Source of the DNA: Acidobacteriota bacterium
GTDB lineage: Bacteria; Acidobacteriota; Vicinamibacteria; Vicinamibacterales; UBA8438
Reading direction: 5' to 3'
DNA: 32,292 nucleotides
Assembly (NCBI GenBank): GCA_011523845.1
Contig: WTFV01000193.1
Location: 1-32,292 of the forward strand
The stretch's first letter is position 1. The number at the start of each line of letters is the position of its first letter. Below the pieces are notes generated by a model that made no database searches, was not told the origin of the DNA, and was given only the letters and a program-made list of their open reading frames with translations. Shown here piece by piece: positions 16,617 to 25,395 of this stretch. The translations under genes were made by a program, and so were the position numbers.

Positions 16617-16649
16617 TTAGCTTTTCACGCTGCGCGGATTTTAGCTTTT
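16617..16649. promoter_or_regulatory. Two direct repeats upstream of the Fic gene, putative operator
   Basis: TTAGCTTTT occurs at 16617-16625 and again at 16641-16649, 24 bases start to start, i.e. a little over two helical turns and on one face of the helix. Read on the minus strand the repeats are AAAAGCTAA. They lie between the AAA-ATPase-like gene's stop (16692) and the Fic gene's start (16601), and stand out from the GC-rich surroundings. I infer a binding site for the fused AbiEi-like winged helix, overlapping the promoter. No experiment supports this. Confidence 0.45.
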
Positions 16650-16691
16650 TCGCGAAAACGCGGTCAGGAGCCGCGCCTGCGAGGCGAGAGA

Positions 16692-17822
16692 TCAGGCGTC
16701 CTCCTGCCGGGATGCATCGGGGACCGCGGCGCGCAGCAGGCGCTCGTTCAGGCTCTGGCGCACCTCCCGGTTCGGATAGCCGAGCCGATACAGAGTCTCG
16801 CCGCCGAGATCCTCCGTGCCGGTGATCGCGAGGCAGCCGGTCTGGAACAGCAGCGTCTCCATGACGATGTCGTCGACGTCGAAGTACGACAGCATGCTCC
16901 GGCGACAGATCATGCCGTCGACGGCTGCAGGATCCAGGCCACGTTCGATCAGCATCTCGCCCAGGAACGCCGGTACCCCCGCATCGAACCACCAGGGCCC
17001 GAAGTCGCGGCGATCGAACAGATGGAGGACGTCGAACGGGTTGCAGACCGCCTCGCCGCGCCACGCGTAGCCACCGTACCAATCCCGGATTTCGTCCCGA
17101 TCGAGACCGGGAAGCTCCGGCGCGAACACCGCATCCAGATCCGCGTCCGTGTAGCCGCAGATGCCGGAGAAGCTCGAATCCAGCGTGATGTCGATGAGGT
17201 TGTTGAGACCGGAGAAGATGCTGCCCGTGGAGAACCTGCTGACGCCGGCAAGAAGCGTGAAGTGCACGTGCGCGTCGCACTCCTTGACGACGCTGTAGAG
17301 ACCGCAGAGGAAGTCCCGGTTGGCGCGGCACGCCGTCGGCGCGTCCAGCAGGTCCAGCACCGGCTTGTCGTAGTCGTCTACCAGCACCACGACGCGCCGG
17401 CCGGTGCGCTCGTGCAACTCCCTGACCAGACGACGGAAACGTATCGACGCGGCGGCGGGACGGGGAGCGATCCCCGCGCGCTTCTCCAGCATCTCCAACT
17501 GGCCCGCCACATGGGCCGGGACGTCGTCTTCCCTTCGAAACCTGCCGCCGCCGAAGCTCAAACGCAACACCGGATGACGAACCGACCAGTCCCAGCCGCC
17601 GTGGATGGCCAGCCCCCGGAACAGCGGCTCGTTGCCCTCGAACAGCTCCTTGAGGGTGTCCAGCAACAGGCTCTTGCCGAAGCACCGGGGGCGCGAGAGA
17701 ACGTAGTGTTTGGCCTCGTCGACCAGCCGCGCGAGGTGGGCGGTCTTGTCGACGCAGTAGTAGTCCCCTTCCCTGATCTGCCGGAAGGTCTGGATGCCGA
17801 TCGGCAATCTGCGTCTGGTCAT
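16692..17822 (-). CDS. AAA-ATPase-like (PF09820) protein, nuclease end missing
   Basis: A 376-residue protein of the AAA-ATPase-like family that usually pairs an N-terminal ATPase with a C-terminal PD-(D/E)XK nuclease in about 500-550 residues. The start IGIQTFRQIREGDYYCVDKT is characteristic. The Walker A segment is SRPRCFGKSLLLDTL (residues 43-57) and the Walker B-like segment is VVVLVDDYDKPVLDLL near 143-158. FSGLNNLIDIT and YGGYAWRG are further family marks. The chain stops after LYRLGYPNREVRQSLNERLL plus a short tail, where full members continue into the nuclease; only 90 bases remain before the Fic gene. It is therefore either a short form or 3'-truncated. It begins 30 bases after csb2 on the same strand and may be read with the type I-G operon. 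Confidence 0.8.
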   Translation of the reverse strand: MTRRRLPIGIQTFRQIREGDYYCVDKTAHLARLVDEAKHYVLSRPRCFGKSLLLDTLKELFEGNEPLFRGLAIHGGWDWSVRHPVLRLSFGGGRFRREDDVPAHVAGQLEMLEKRAGIAPRPAAASIRFRRLVRELHERTGRRVVVLVDDYDKPVLDLLDAPTACRANRDFLCGLYSVVKECDAHVHFTLLAGVSRFSTGSIFSGLNNLIDITLDSSFSGICGYTDADLDAVFAPELPGLDRDEIRDWYGGYAWRGEAVCNPFDVLHLFDRRDFGPWWFDAGVPAFLGEMLIERGLDPAAVDGMICRRSMLSYFDVDDIVMETLLFQTGCLAITGTEDLGGETLYRLGYPNREVRQSLNERLLRAAVPDASRQEDA

Positions 17823-17852
17823 GAGAACGCCTCGGTCCCTCCCGGAATACCG

Positions 17853-20459
17853 TCAACTTCCGGCGAAAAGCCCTCCCCCCTTGTGCGCGGTCCTGCCAAT
17901 CAGCAATGGGCCGACCTGCGCAGTCCGAAATGTCAGCCGCAGGCGGCCGGACAGCCCTCCGCGCGGGCCCTGGCAGACGGCGAGCACCTCGATGGAATCC
18001 GGGTGAAGTCTCGGCCAACCGCAGCGCTCCAGCTCCGCGCCAACGTCCAGTCCGAGCGCATCCTCAACGCCGGAGCCGCGATGATGGCGTGTTACGTCAT
18101 AGGCCGTCACGCTCTCCCATACTCGCGCTGGAGCGAACAGGGCGTCGGCATCTCGATCGACGGTCGCCGGAACGAGCCTCAGGCGGCCCGCTGTACCCGC
18201 ACGCAGGACGTCCATACCTTCGAGCGCGCCTGCCATCAGCCGATGTGGCGTCTCGATATCGCGCCAGCGCAGTCCACACCGCTGCATCTCGCTCGGTGCG
18301 ACATAGAGCAGGCGCCCGCGCGGCAGGTCGGCGACGACCGCCACGTGGCGGTGCCTTCCATCACCTGCCGGATGTCCATCCGGCCGATGGCCGCTTACGT
18401 ACTCCGGAATCACGACCCCGCGGCGCAGCTTCGCCTGCACCCGCGCCATCATCGCGCGCCGGGCGGCCCGGGCGACGACCCATGGTTCGGCGTCATCCGC
18501 CAGCCCGCCCGCTATGGCGAACGCCCATACTCGCGCTGGAGCGAACAGGGCGTCGGCATCTCGATCGACGGTCGCCGGAACGAGCCTCAGGCGGCCCGCT
18601 GTACCCGCACGCAGGACGTCCATACCTTCGAGCGCGCCTGCCATCAGCCGATGTGGCGTCTCGATATCGCGCCAGCGCAGTCCACACCGCTGCATCTCGC
18701 TCGGTGCGACATAGAGCAGGCGCCCGCGCGGCAGGTCGGCGACGACCGCCACGTGGCGGTGCCTTCCATCACCTGCCGGATGTCCATCCGGCCGATGGCC
18801 GCTTACGTACTCCGGAATCACGACCCCGCGGCGCAGCTTCGCCTGCACCCGCGCCATCATCGCGCGCCGGGCGGCCCGGGCGACGACCCATGGTTCGGCG
18901 TCATCCGCCAGCCCGCCCGCTATGGCGAACGCCACCACGCCTTGAACCTGCTCATCGTCCGGATGCATGAGGCCGAGCCCCACGAACCGGCCATCGCCCA
19001 GCAGAAGCGGGCCGGACACGGGCTCCGTGAACGTGAGCGCCGCGTGCCAGAGGGCCCGCTTGGAAAAGCGGGTGCCCGGCGCAAACCACTCGGCGCGAGC
19101 GCCGTGACGTTGGAAGGGTTCACGCTGCACAAGAACCTTCGTGGCCGGTACGGCGATGTCCGCATGGCGGAGCGCATGCCGTGTGGCGGCAACCGCACAC
19201 GCCTCCTCGGCGGCGCGCTCGACACCACCTTTCGCCTGCTCTGCATGGCGGGACGGATCGATGCGCCGACGCCGAGCCGCGGGCAGCGCGAGTGGCGTGA
19301 CGCTCCGCCAGCACCGGGCGCGTTGCTCGAACCGCGAGATCATCCGATCAGTTTCGACCCGATGCAGTTCGCGCACGACGACACCGTCGTCATCCGTCCA
19401 GGCGACCTGCGAGAAGGCCCAGGCGATATCTTCCGGCGCGAGTGGACACGCCTGCGGAACCAGGACCTCCAACCGGCGGACGAGCAGGTCGGCATGCTCA
19501 TGGCCCACCGACGGGATCGGCACGATGCGCACTCTCGTGGGTTTGTCCGCTTCACCTGCACCGCGGCCAATCAGGTACCGCTCGATCGAGTCGCCCAAGT
19601 CGTAAATCGCGTTGCGCAGATGACCGGCCGCCTTGTCGCGGGCGCTCTGCACGAGTTCCGCCGCGCCGCTCAATACCCAGCCTGCGTAGTCGGCTCGCGC
19701 GTCGGGCTCCCGCAACTCGAAGACGAAGCGATGCGGCGCGGCGCCGTAGGCAACCTGCCGGGTTCGCGGCTTCGGAGGCTGGGCGAAGGCGCGAACGGGC
19801 TTGCGCGTGGTTCGGTCCACCTGAAACCGCGCGCGCATGCCCTCGAATCGAGTCGTAAGACTCTGCCGCAGACCCGGTTGCGGACAAGGCAGGTGTTGAG
19901 TCCGACTCCCGTTCTCCGCCGGCCGGTACACGGTCCCGCCGTGCTCGAGGACACGCTGCTTCGCTTCATCGGCATCGACCAGGACTGCATCCGCCCAGGC
20001 CATGTCCATTCCACGACCGAGTTGATAGAGGCTGGCGGCCAAGGCGCACAGTGCCGGGCCGTGGTCGTCGTCATCGTCGGGCACCGACCAGCAATAGACG
20101 ATCGGTACAGCGGCATCGAACAAGGTGGGGCGGATGCGTTTGCCGACCCGCGTCCGGGCCACCGCGTCCTCGTAGCGCCTGCCGTGCAACTCGGCATCGA
20201 GGTCGTTGTTGGGAACGTAGCTGAGATAGGGTTGGCCGGGCTTGCCGCGGGGCGCCGCGATCACGGGCGGCGGCAACGTCTGCAACCAGTCGAGCGCGGC
20301 CTGCGCCGCCGCCGGCACCGTGACCCCGCGCGCGACTCCGGCGAGCAGCGCCTGAAAGAGTCTTGCCGGGGCCGGCGGCCACTCGCACGCGTGGCGATTG
20401 TCGAGACCGTGGTAACGGCCTTCGTGCAACCGAACGGTCACCAGAAGGGCGCGCGCCAT
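17853..20459 (-). CDS. csb2: Csb2, Cas5-Cas6 fusion subunit of type I-G, with internal duplication
   Basis: Csb2 (GSU0054 family) joins a Cas5-like part to a Cas6-like crRNA-processing part in the type I-G (I-U) complex. The N-terminus MARALLVTVRLHEGRYHGLDNRHACEWPPAPARLFQALLAG and the block FAPGTRFSKRALWHAALTF are family-like. So is SGHRPDGHPAGDGRHRHVAVVADL, whose histidines are candidates for the RNase site. The frame is 868 residues, but 136 of these (plus strand 18118-18525 and 18526-18933) are an exact tandem copy; one copy removed would leave 732. Both copies hold the histidine block, so this protein has two candidate Cas6-like active regions. The gene starts just after csb1 (three bases between). 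Whether the duplication disrupts folding cannot be told from the sequence. Confidence 0.88.
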   Translation of the reverse strand: MARALLVTVRLHEGRYHGLDNRHACEWPPAPARLFQALLAGVARGVTVPAAAQAALDWLQTLPPPVIAAPRGKPGQPYLSYVPNNDLDAELHGRRYEDAVARTRVGKRIRPTLFDAAVPIVYCWSVPDDDDDHGPALCALAASLYQLGRGMDMAWADAVLVDADEAKQRVLEHGGTVYRPAENGSRTQHLPCPQPGLRQSLTTRFEGMRARFQVDRTTRKPVRAFAQPPKPRTRQVAYGAAPHRFVFELREPDARADYAGWVLSGAAELVQSARDKAAGHLRNAIYDLGDSIERYLIGRGAGEADKPTRVRIVPIPSVGHEHADLLVRRLEVLVPQACPLAPEDIAWAFSQVAWTDDDGVVVRELHRVETDRMISRFEQRARCWRSVTPLALPAARRRRIDPSRHAEQAKGGVERAAEEACAVAATRHALRHADIAVPATKVLVQREPFQRHGARAEWFAPGTRFSKRALWHAALTFTEPVSGPLLLGDGRFVGLGLMHPDDEQVQGVVAFAIAGGLADDAEPWVVARAARRAMMARVQAKLRRGVVIPEYVSGHRPDGHPAGDGRHRHVAVVADLPRGRLLYVAPSEMQRCGLRWRDIETPHRLMAGALEGMDVLRAGTAGRLRLVPATVDRDADALFAPARVWAFAIAGGLADDAEPWVVARAARRAMMARVQAKLRRGVVIPEYVSGHRPDGHPAGDGRHRHVAVVADLPRGRLLYVAPSEMQRCGLRWRDIETPHRLMAGALEGMDVLRAGTAGRLRLVPATVDRDADALFAPARVWESVTAYDVTRHHRGSGVEDALGLDVGAELERCGWPRLHPDSIEVLAVCQGPRGGLSGRLRLTFRTAQVGPLLIGRTAHKGGGLFAGS
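18118..18933. repeat. Perfect 408-base tandem duplication inside csb2
   Basis: Bases 18118-18525 are repeated exactly as 18526-18933. The identity extends two bases to the left, so the identical blocks are 410 bases with period 408. The unit is 136 codons and keeps the csb2 frame. At the junction the protein passes from APARVW back to AFAIAGG. No difference between copies was found on reading through, so the event is very recent, or is kept identical by conversion, or is an assembly error. Confidence 0.93.
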
Positions 20460-20462
20460 CGC

Positions 20463-21515
20463 TCAGACCTTCTTCTTCGCGTCGCTCTTGGCGAGCGCCC
20501 TGTCGAACGCCACCGTCCGATGGGCGGCAATGCCGAACGCCTTCGCCGCCGGCTGCGCAAAGGCCAGCGCCTTCTTCTCGTCGAGCGCTACCTGTTCCCT
20601 TTCCCCGTCTCGCTCGACGGCCTCCCAGGTCGCCCGCGCCTCCGGGTCCGGTGTAATGAGACAGCCCTGGCGCAGAAACCCATCCAGGGACGCAGTCGCT
20701 GCCGCGAGGGCCAGTCCCAGAACATAGCGGCGCAGTACCTTGCCGTCATCGCCGTGCAGGCGCCGCAGCGCGATCAGGTTGATGGTCACGTCGCGACGGA
20801 TCCAACCGCGAACCAGGATGCCGCCATGTTCCTCGGTTGCCGGCACGTGCACGAAGCCTCGTTGCGCCAACTGGCTCTTGGCGCTGCCCTCCTGCTTTTT
20901 CTTCTCGTCCTCGCTGAACACTTGCAGCGCGGCGTAGTCGACGGGCGGACTGTATTGCGCCGAGCGCTTCAACTCGTCGATGTCCCAGGCGCGGATCACC
21001 GACTGGAGGATGCGCGGTACCTTCGCCTGCGTGTCGCGCGAATCCCAGGCGCCGAACACGAGCGACGTCGGCGCCAGCCTCGCAATTGCTGAAGCGTCCC
21101 CGGTGTCCTGATACGCGCGAAACGCCTTGTTCGCCTCCGACGCCAGTGCCGTGGATCGGATGAGCGCGTCGCCCAGGCGGTGCCCCGCGTCGAGAATGGA
21201 CACCGACCCGCCGTCGTGGGTAATCGTCACCTGTGGCACCAGCCTGCTGCGCGGATTCTCGGCTGTTCCGCTATCGCTGGCCTTGAACAGCGGCTCCAGC
21301 CGATTCGCCTGCGCGCCCACGCTGTCGATGGTCGCAACCCTCGTGCCGTCCGACAGGGTATCGACGTTGTAGCCGATGCCGGCATAGGTCGGAGGAAAGA
21401 TCACCGAGTCCGGCCCCTCGACCGGCAACAGCTTCTGCCGCAACGTCAGTGCTACAGGCCCGGCCGGCTCGTCGTTGGAGCAACGCTCGGCGAAACGATC
21501 GTCGAATTCGATCAT
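20463..21515 (-). CDS. csb1: Csb1, Cas7 backbone subunit of type I-G
   Basis: Csb1 (GSU0053 family) is the Cas7-group protein that builds the crRNA-bound filament in type I-G. The start is placed at the ATG of MIEFDDRFAERC, two bases after the csb3 stop and preceded by GAGGAGAGACTGTAGAC, a good ribosome site; a longer frame to 21578 would overlap csb3 and is rejected. The 350-residue protein shows family blocks LRQKLLPVEGPDSVIFPPTYAG (near 25-46) and YNVDTLSDGTRVATIDSVGAQANRLEPLF (near 49-77). It also has DSRDTQAKVPRILQSVIRAWD, the most recognisable segment, and TPDPEARATWEAVERDG near the end. It seems intact and sits in an unbroken operon with csb3 and csb2. Confidence 0.93.
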   Translation of the reverse strand: MIEFDDRFAERCSNDEPAGPVALTLRQKLLPVEGPDSVIFPPTYAGIGYNVDTLSDGTRVATIDSVGAQANRLEPLFKASDSGTAENPRSRLVPQVTITHDGGSVSILDAGHRLGDALIRSTALASEANKAFRAYQDTGDASAIARLAPTSLVFGAWDSRDTQAKVPRILQSVIRAWDIDELKRSAQYSPPVDYAALQVFSEDEKKKQEGSAKSQLAQRGFVHVPATEEHGGILVRGWIRRDVTINLIALRRLHGDDGKVLRRYVLGLALAAATASLDGFLRQGCLITPDPEARATWEAVERDGEREQVALDEKKALAFAQPAAKAFGIAAHRTVAFDRALAKSDAKKKV

Positions 21516-21517
21516 GT

Positions 21518-22390
21518 CTACAGTCTCTCCTCGATGACACTGGTTATACAGCGCGCCTGGTTCTCCTGTCCCGGCCAATCGAGCTGCATGCGGAACCTGC
21601 GAAACGGCATGCCCGGAAAGGGAGGCTGCCGGGCGCCGAGCGCTGCACGCAGGAGAATCGGATCGTACAGGTCGGTCCCGGAAACGCCGGCTACGCCAAA
21701 GCTGTAGCTCAACTTGTTGTGCCGCACCGGCCGCGCGTGAGCGAGTCCGATTGCCGCCAGCAACTCCACGATGGGATAGCCGCGCATCACGACGTCGCCG
21801 TGAACGTTGGGCGAGAATCCGGCATCCAGTGGTACGTAGTCGCGGCGCCAGTCGAAGCGAAAGCTGCCGCTCTGGAGCGCATCGACGGCGAAGGGATCGC
21901 CAGCCCGATTCACGATGCGCCCGCGCACGAGATCGAGCGCGTCGCGCGCCAGTGCGGCGCCGGGGTAGCCGCCCGCGCCGGCCCAGAACTTGACGTTGTC
22001 CCGCCGTGTTGCGTCACCCCAATGGTCGATGACGAGGACGTGCCCGGCGTTGTCCTCCAGGCGCGCCGGCAACTTCGCAGGGCTCTCCGGATCGGGGAAC
22101 GGAAACGCGGTCGAATCGCGGATGGTGTCGATATTCCACTTCTCGGTGCCATTCCGCGAGTTCGGCGGGGCCAAAGAGGTGACCGTGGCCTCGTCCAGAA
22201 AACGCAGCACGCGTACGGCCGGATCCTCGTCGCCGGCCGCGGCGAACCCGAACCGAACGCAGTCCGGCTCCTTCCAATCGAAGCCGCCGGCGGCCCGACC
22301 AAGCAGCACGTCGGCGGCCTCCACAAAACCGAGGCAGGCGAAGACCTGTCCGGGATTCGTCAAGTCCACCGGAACCGCGGCGACACCCAT
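21518..22390 (-). CDS. csb3: Csb3, Cas8-like subunit of type I-G
   Basis: Csb3 (GSU0052 family) is the Cas8-type subunit in one branch of type I-G; in other branches Csx17 takes this place. The start is set at the ATG of MGVAAVPVDLTNPGQVFACLG, where the cas3 stop and this start share one base (TGATG), the usual sign of coupled translation; a longer frame to 22576 overlaps cas3 and is rejected. The protein is 290 residues. Family-like segments are PGQVFACLGFVEAADVLLG, GHVLVIDHWGDATRRDNVKFWAG, and the end PFRRFRMQLDWPGQENQARC. PAM recognition is expected by analogy with Cas8 but no motif proves it. Neighbours cas3 and csb1 fix the identity. Confidence 0.85.
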   Translation of the reverse strand: MGVAAVPVDLTNPGQVFACLGFVEAADVLLGRAAGGFDWKEPDCVRFGFAAAGDEDPAVRVLRFLDEATVTSLAPPNSRNGTEKWNIDTIRDSTAFPFPDPESPAKLPARLEDNAGHVLVIDHWGDATRRDNVKFWAGAGGYPGAALARDALDLVRGRIVNRAGDPFAVDALQSGSFRFDWRRDYVPLDAGFSPNVHGDVVMRGYPIVELLAAIGLAHARPVRHNKLSYSFGVAGVSGTDLYDPILLRAALGARQPPFPGMPFRRFRMQLDWPGQENQARCITSVIEERL

Positions 22391-25300
22391 CAGTCCCCCG
22401 CTCCCGTGGACGAAGGGAACAACCCCAACTGACCTCCAGGCGCCGTGGTCGGCGAGCGCTTCGCGTCCGTCTCCTTCTTGCGCGATTGCCGCGCGGCCTC
22501 GTCGAGCGCCCTGGACGCGCGCTGATCCGCGGCTCGCAGCAGCGCCTCCCACCAGGCGAGTCCCCACGGCCCCCACTGCCGCTGCAGCCGTGCGAAGCGA
22601 AGTCCGACCGCAAAGGCCCTCCGTGCGGCCGCGGTCGGCGGCAACCTGTCGCAGCCGTCGATGCCGATAGCCGGCCGGGAATTGCCGTGGTGGGCGGCGA
22701 TCATGTGTAGAGCGAGATCGAAGCGCGGGTCGGATCGTTCGACTCCGTCGAGACCGTTCGCCTCTGCATCGAGCATCGACTGAAACTCGTGGCGGTAGCC
22801 GTCCAGGACATGCCGGTTCAACGGCCCCGGGGTCTTCGCGTACGGTCCGTACTTGCGCGGCGCGTTGAACGCTCGTTGCCAGCGCGGCACCCGCTTGCCC
22901 TCGTCATGACGCCGTGCCGCCGCGACGAGCATTGCGCGGTCCTCCTTGTCGAGACCGAGATCCTCCGCAATCCGGCCGGCTTCCCGAGCGGCGAGTTCCT
23001 GATGTTCCTCCAGGCGCTGAAGCGGAGCCACGGCGTGCGAGTCCTCGTCCGACACCGTGGCGCGCCGTTTCTCCACGACCAGCCACGTCCTGGGCAGGCC
23101 CGCGGCCGATATCCGGTACGGCGTCGCCCAGGACTCGCCCCACTCGTCGGATACCTGACCGTCTTTCTCGCGCGCTTCCCGCTCTGCCGCAATCCTGCGA
23201 CGCTCTTCGTCATCCAGCAGAAGCACGCGAACTCCCGGCAGTCCTGCCGTGTCGACGCCGCTCCGCAGAGCGTCATCCCACTTGTGCGGCTCGCCCCAGT
23301 TGTCCTCGACCGTGCGAACCGGCTCTCCATCGGCGGCATCGAGCAATCCGTCGCCGAGCCCGCACATCCTGGCATCCACCACCAGCAGTCTGCCGGCGAG
23401 TCTCCGCTCCAGTTCCTTGACAGTCAAACCGCTTGCGGCCTCCCTCAACGTGAGAACGCTGTCGGTCTCGCCGTCAAGATCGGCCGGCTTGCCGCTTCCA
23501 TTGAGCACGAACGCCACCGGCGCTTCACGATGCAACGCAGAGACCCGCTCGGCACCGGGCGTCGCCGCCGGGCTTGCGCCGTCGTCGCTCTCGCCGCCAT
23601 CAACATCAGCCTCGGTTTCGAGGTCGCGTGCATCGCGAGGCTCCACTTCCAGTGTTCTCGTCAGCTTGCGAGCGCGCTTCCGCAGCCATTCGACGACCCG
23701 CGGCGTCTCGGTATCGAGCCGCTCGGCGGCGTGCGGCGCCGCGACCTCGAAGAACGCCTCGACAGCCTTCTTGTGGAGAGCGACGGTTCTGGGACGGGCC
23801 CCGTCCGAGTCGACGCGTACCGGAAGCAGGCGCCGCCACACGACCGTGGTCTGTGGAATCTGCTCTACCCAGCCACGCAGCCAGGGATCCACTTCAGGCC
23901 GCCCGCCATGCTCGGCCAGCGAGGTCATCGCCCACGCGTCCATCAATGGCCGCGTCAGGGCAGGATGCAGCGGAGGCGGGGTCGAGGCCGCGGCTGTCCG
24001 CGCCTCCGAGGAGCGGGCCGTGCTCTGGAGCGCTGCCGGACCGGCCTGGTAGCCGTCCCCGGCCCACGGCAATTCCTGCAGCAACGCTCTGACAACCTGA
24101 TGGCGCGCGACATCCACTTCCGACTTCTTCTCGGGCGGACCCTGATCGATCACGAGAACGTGCGCCGCACCGGAACCACGCCGGTTCACGCGACCGAGCC
24201 GCTGCACCATACGCTCCCAGGAGACCAGGTCGCACACCATATGGTCCGCGTCGAGATCGACCCCGACTTCGCCGGCCGACGTCGCGACCACGAACACGGA
24301 CGCGTTCACCGGAACGCCGTTACCCGCGAGCAGACCATGCCGCCGCAGATCGTCCGCGGCCTCCTGCCGCTCGTACACGCGCCGGCCGCCGACGAACAGG
24401 ATCACCGCTGCGCCGCCCTTCGCCAGCTTGTTTCGCCGACGTAGATCGGCCGCGACGCTCTCCGCGACCTTTCTCCTGTCGCAGTAAACCAGCATGCGAA
24501 CCGGCTTGCCGCCATCGGCCTCGGCTTCGCGCCGAGCGAGGTTCCAGGCCCGCTCACTCAGAACCGCCTCGATGGATGCGTTCGCGTCGAGTGCCTCGAC
24601 AGTGAGCGTCTTCGACGCGTCGAGTCGTGTCCTGACGATCTCGTGCTCCTGATCTTCCTGATCGAGTGTCAGGGCAGCGCCGGTGAGCATCGAGGACGAA
24701 CCGAGGGTCGCGGAGAGCGGCAACACCCTGAAATCCGGCGGGACCTGCGCAGTCGCGAGAGAACCCGCGAATTCGCCCGGCATAGCCTCGGCGTTGACTC
24801 CCGCCCGCGGCCTCCGCCCGGCCTCGATGGTCCGCAGGAGCCGCTCGAACGGGCGCGAGAGATGCGCTTCGTCCAGCAGCACGAGAGTGTCGCAGCCCAT
24901 CAATCCCGCCTGATACGGACGCATGCGCCGCGATACGCCGTAGCCCTCGAACAACAGGCGGGAACCGATCATGTCGACGGTGCCAACGACGATCGCCGGC
25001 ACCGCCGGGTCTTCCAGCCACTCGCGGTTGTCGACGTGCTGGCCGCGCAGGGTGGAGATTGGCAGCGCCCTGTCCGCGAGGCCCAACTCCGAGCGAACCG
25101 GATCGAGCGATGGCTTCTGCAGACTCCTGCGAATCACTTCGGCAAAATCGGTGGCCTGATCGACCACCGCGCGGCGGTCGACAACATAGACGAGCCGGCG
25201 AGGCAGCGGAGCTCCGGACGCGCGCGCCAGCAGCCAGACGGCCATGACGGCGGTCTTGCCAAGTCCCGTCGGAATGTCCACGGCTGACGGAAGATCGCCG

Positions 25301-25395
25301 TTGAACATCCGGTCGAACAGGCGTCGCTGCCAGGGAAACGGCGCGTGGCCGGTCAACGCCTTGAACGTCGGGTCGAATTCCAGGGTGTTCAGCAC
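22390..25395 (-). CDS. cas3: Cas3 helicase-nuclease of type I-G, HD domain at the C-terminus
   Basis: Cas3 unwinds and degrades target DNA after the type I complex binds. In this 1001-residue protein the helicase comes first: IPTGLGKTAVMAVWLLA (motif I), LVYVVDRRAVVDQAT (Ia), LLDEAHLSRPF (II), LSATLGSS (III) and RMVQRLGRVNRRG (VI). The HD nuclease is at the end: R-H830-D831-EGK, GYRH869EF and IAAHH903GNSRP. A C-terminal HD domain is what I recall for type I-G (I-U) Cas3 and supports the subtype. The start is GTG at 25395, since an in-frame stop lies four codons upstream; no clear ribosome site precedes it. It is the first gene of the operon and overlaps csb3 by one base. All catalytic residues I can check are present. 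Confidence 0.93.
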   Translation of the reverse strand: MLNTLEFDPTFKALTGHAPFPWQRRLFDRMFNGDLPSAVDIPTGLGKTAVMAVWLLARASGAPLPRRLVYVVDRRAVVDQATDFAEVIRRSLQKPSLDPVRSELGLADRALPISTLRGQHVDNREWLEDPAVPAIVVGTVDMIGSRLLFEGYGVSRRMRPYQAGLMGCDTLVLLDEAHLSRPFERLLRTIEAGRRPRAGVNAEAMPGEFAGSLATAQVPPDFRVLPLSATLGSSSMLTGAALTLDQEDQEHEIVRTRLDASKTLTVEALDANASIEAVLSERAWNLARREAEADGGKPVRMLVYCDRRKVAESVAADLRRRNKLAKGGAAVILFVGGRRVYERQEAADDLRRHGLLAGNGVPVNASVFVVATSAGEVGVDLDADHMVCDLVSWERMVQRLGRVNRRGSGAAHVLVIDQGPPEKKSEVDVARHQVVRALLQELPWAGDGYQAGPAALQSTARSSEARTAAASTPPPLHPALTRPLMDAWAMTSLAEHGGRPEVDPWLRGWVEQIPQTTVVWRRLLPVRVDSDGARPRTVALHKKAVEAFFEVAAPHAAERLDTETPRVVEWLRKRARKLTRTLEVEPRDARDLETEADVDGGESDDGASPAATPGAERVSALHREAPVAFVLNGSGKPADLDGETDSVLTLREAASGLTVKELERRLAGRLLVVDARMCGLGDGLLDAADGEPVRTVEDNWGEPHKWDDALRSGVDTAGLPGVRVLLLDDEERRRIAAEREAREKDGQVSDEWGESWATPYRISAAGLPRTWLVVEKRRATVSDEDSHAVAPLQRLEEHQELAAREAGRIAEDLGLDKEDRAMLVAAARRHDEGKRVPRWQRAFNAPRKYGPYAKTPGPLNRHVLDGYRHEFQSMLDAEANGLDGVERSDPRFDLALHMIAAHHGNSRPAIGIDGCDRLPPTAAARRAFAVGLRFARLQRQWGPWGLAWWEALLRAADQRASRALDEAARQSRKKETDAKRSPTTAPGGQLGLFPSSTGAGD

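Noticed and set aside
15040..18018. A minus-strand open frame of about 990 codons in another frame across Fic and the AAA-ATPase
   Set aside because: Composition is mainly Arg, Gly, Ala and Pro; the alternative frames carry the Fic and AAA motifs.
18118..18933. The tandem repeat considered as a CRISPR array or insertion element
   Set aside because: The unit is 408 bases, fully coding and in frame, with no spacers, no terminal inverted repeats and no transposase.
15132..21092. A plus-strand open frame of almost 2,000 codons antisense to Fic, the AAA-ATPase, csb2 and csb1
   Set aside because: It runs across four recognisable minus-strand genes and the csb2 duplication, and shows no protein-like motif of its own.
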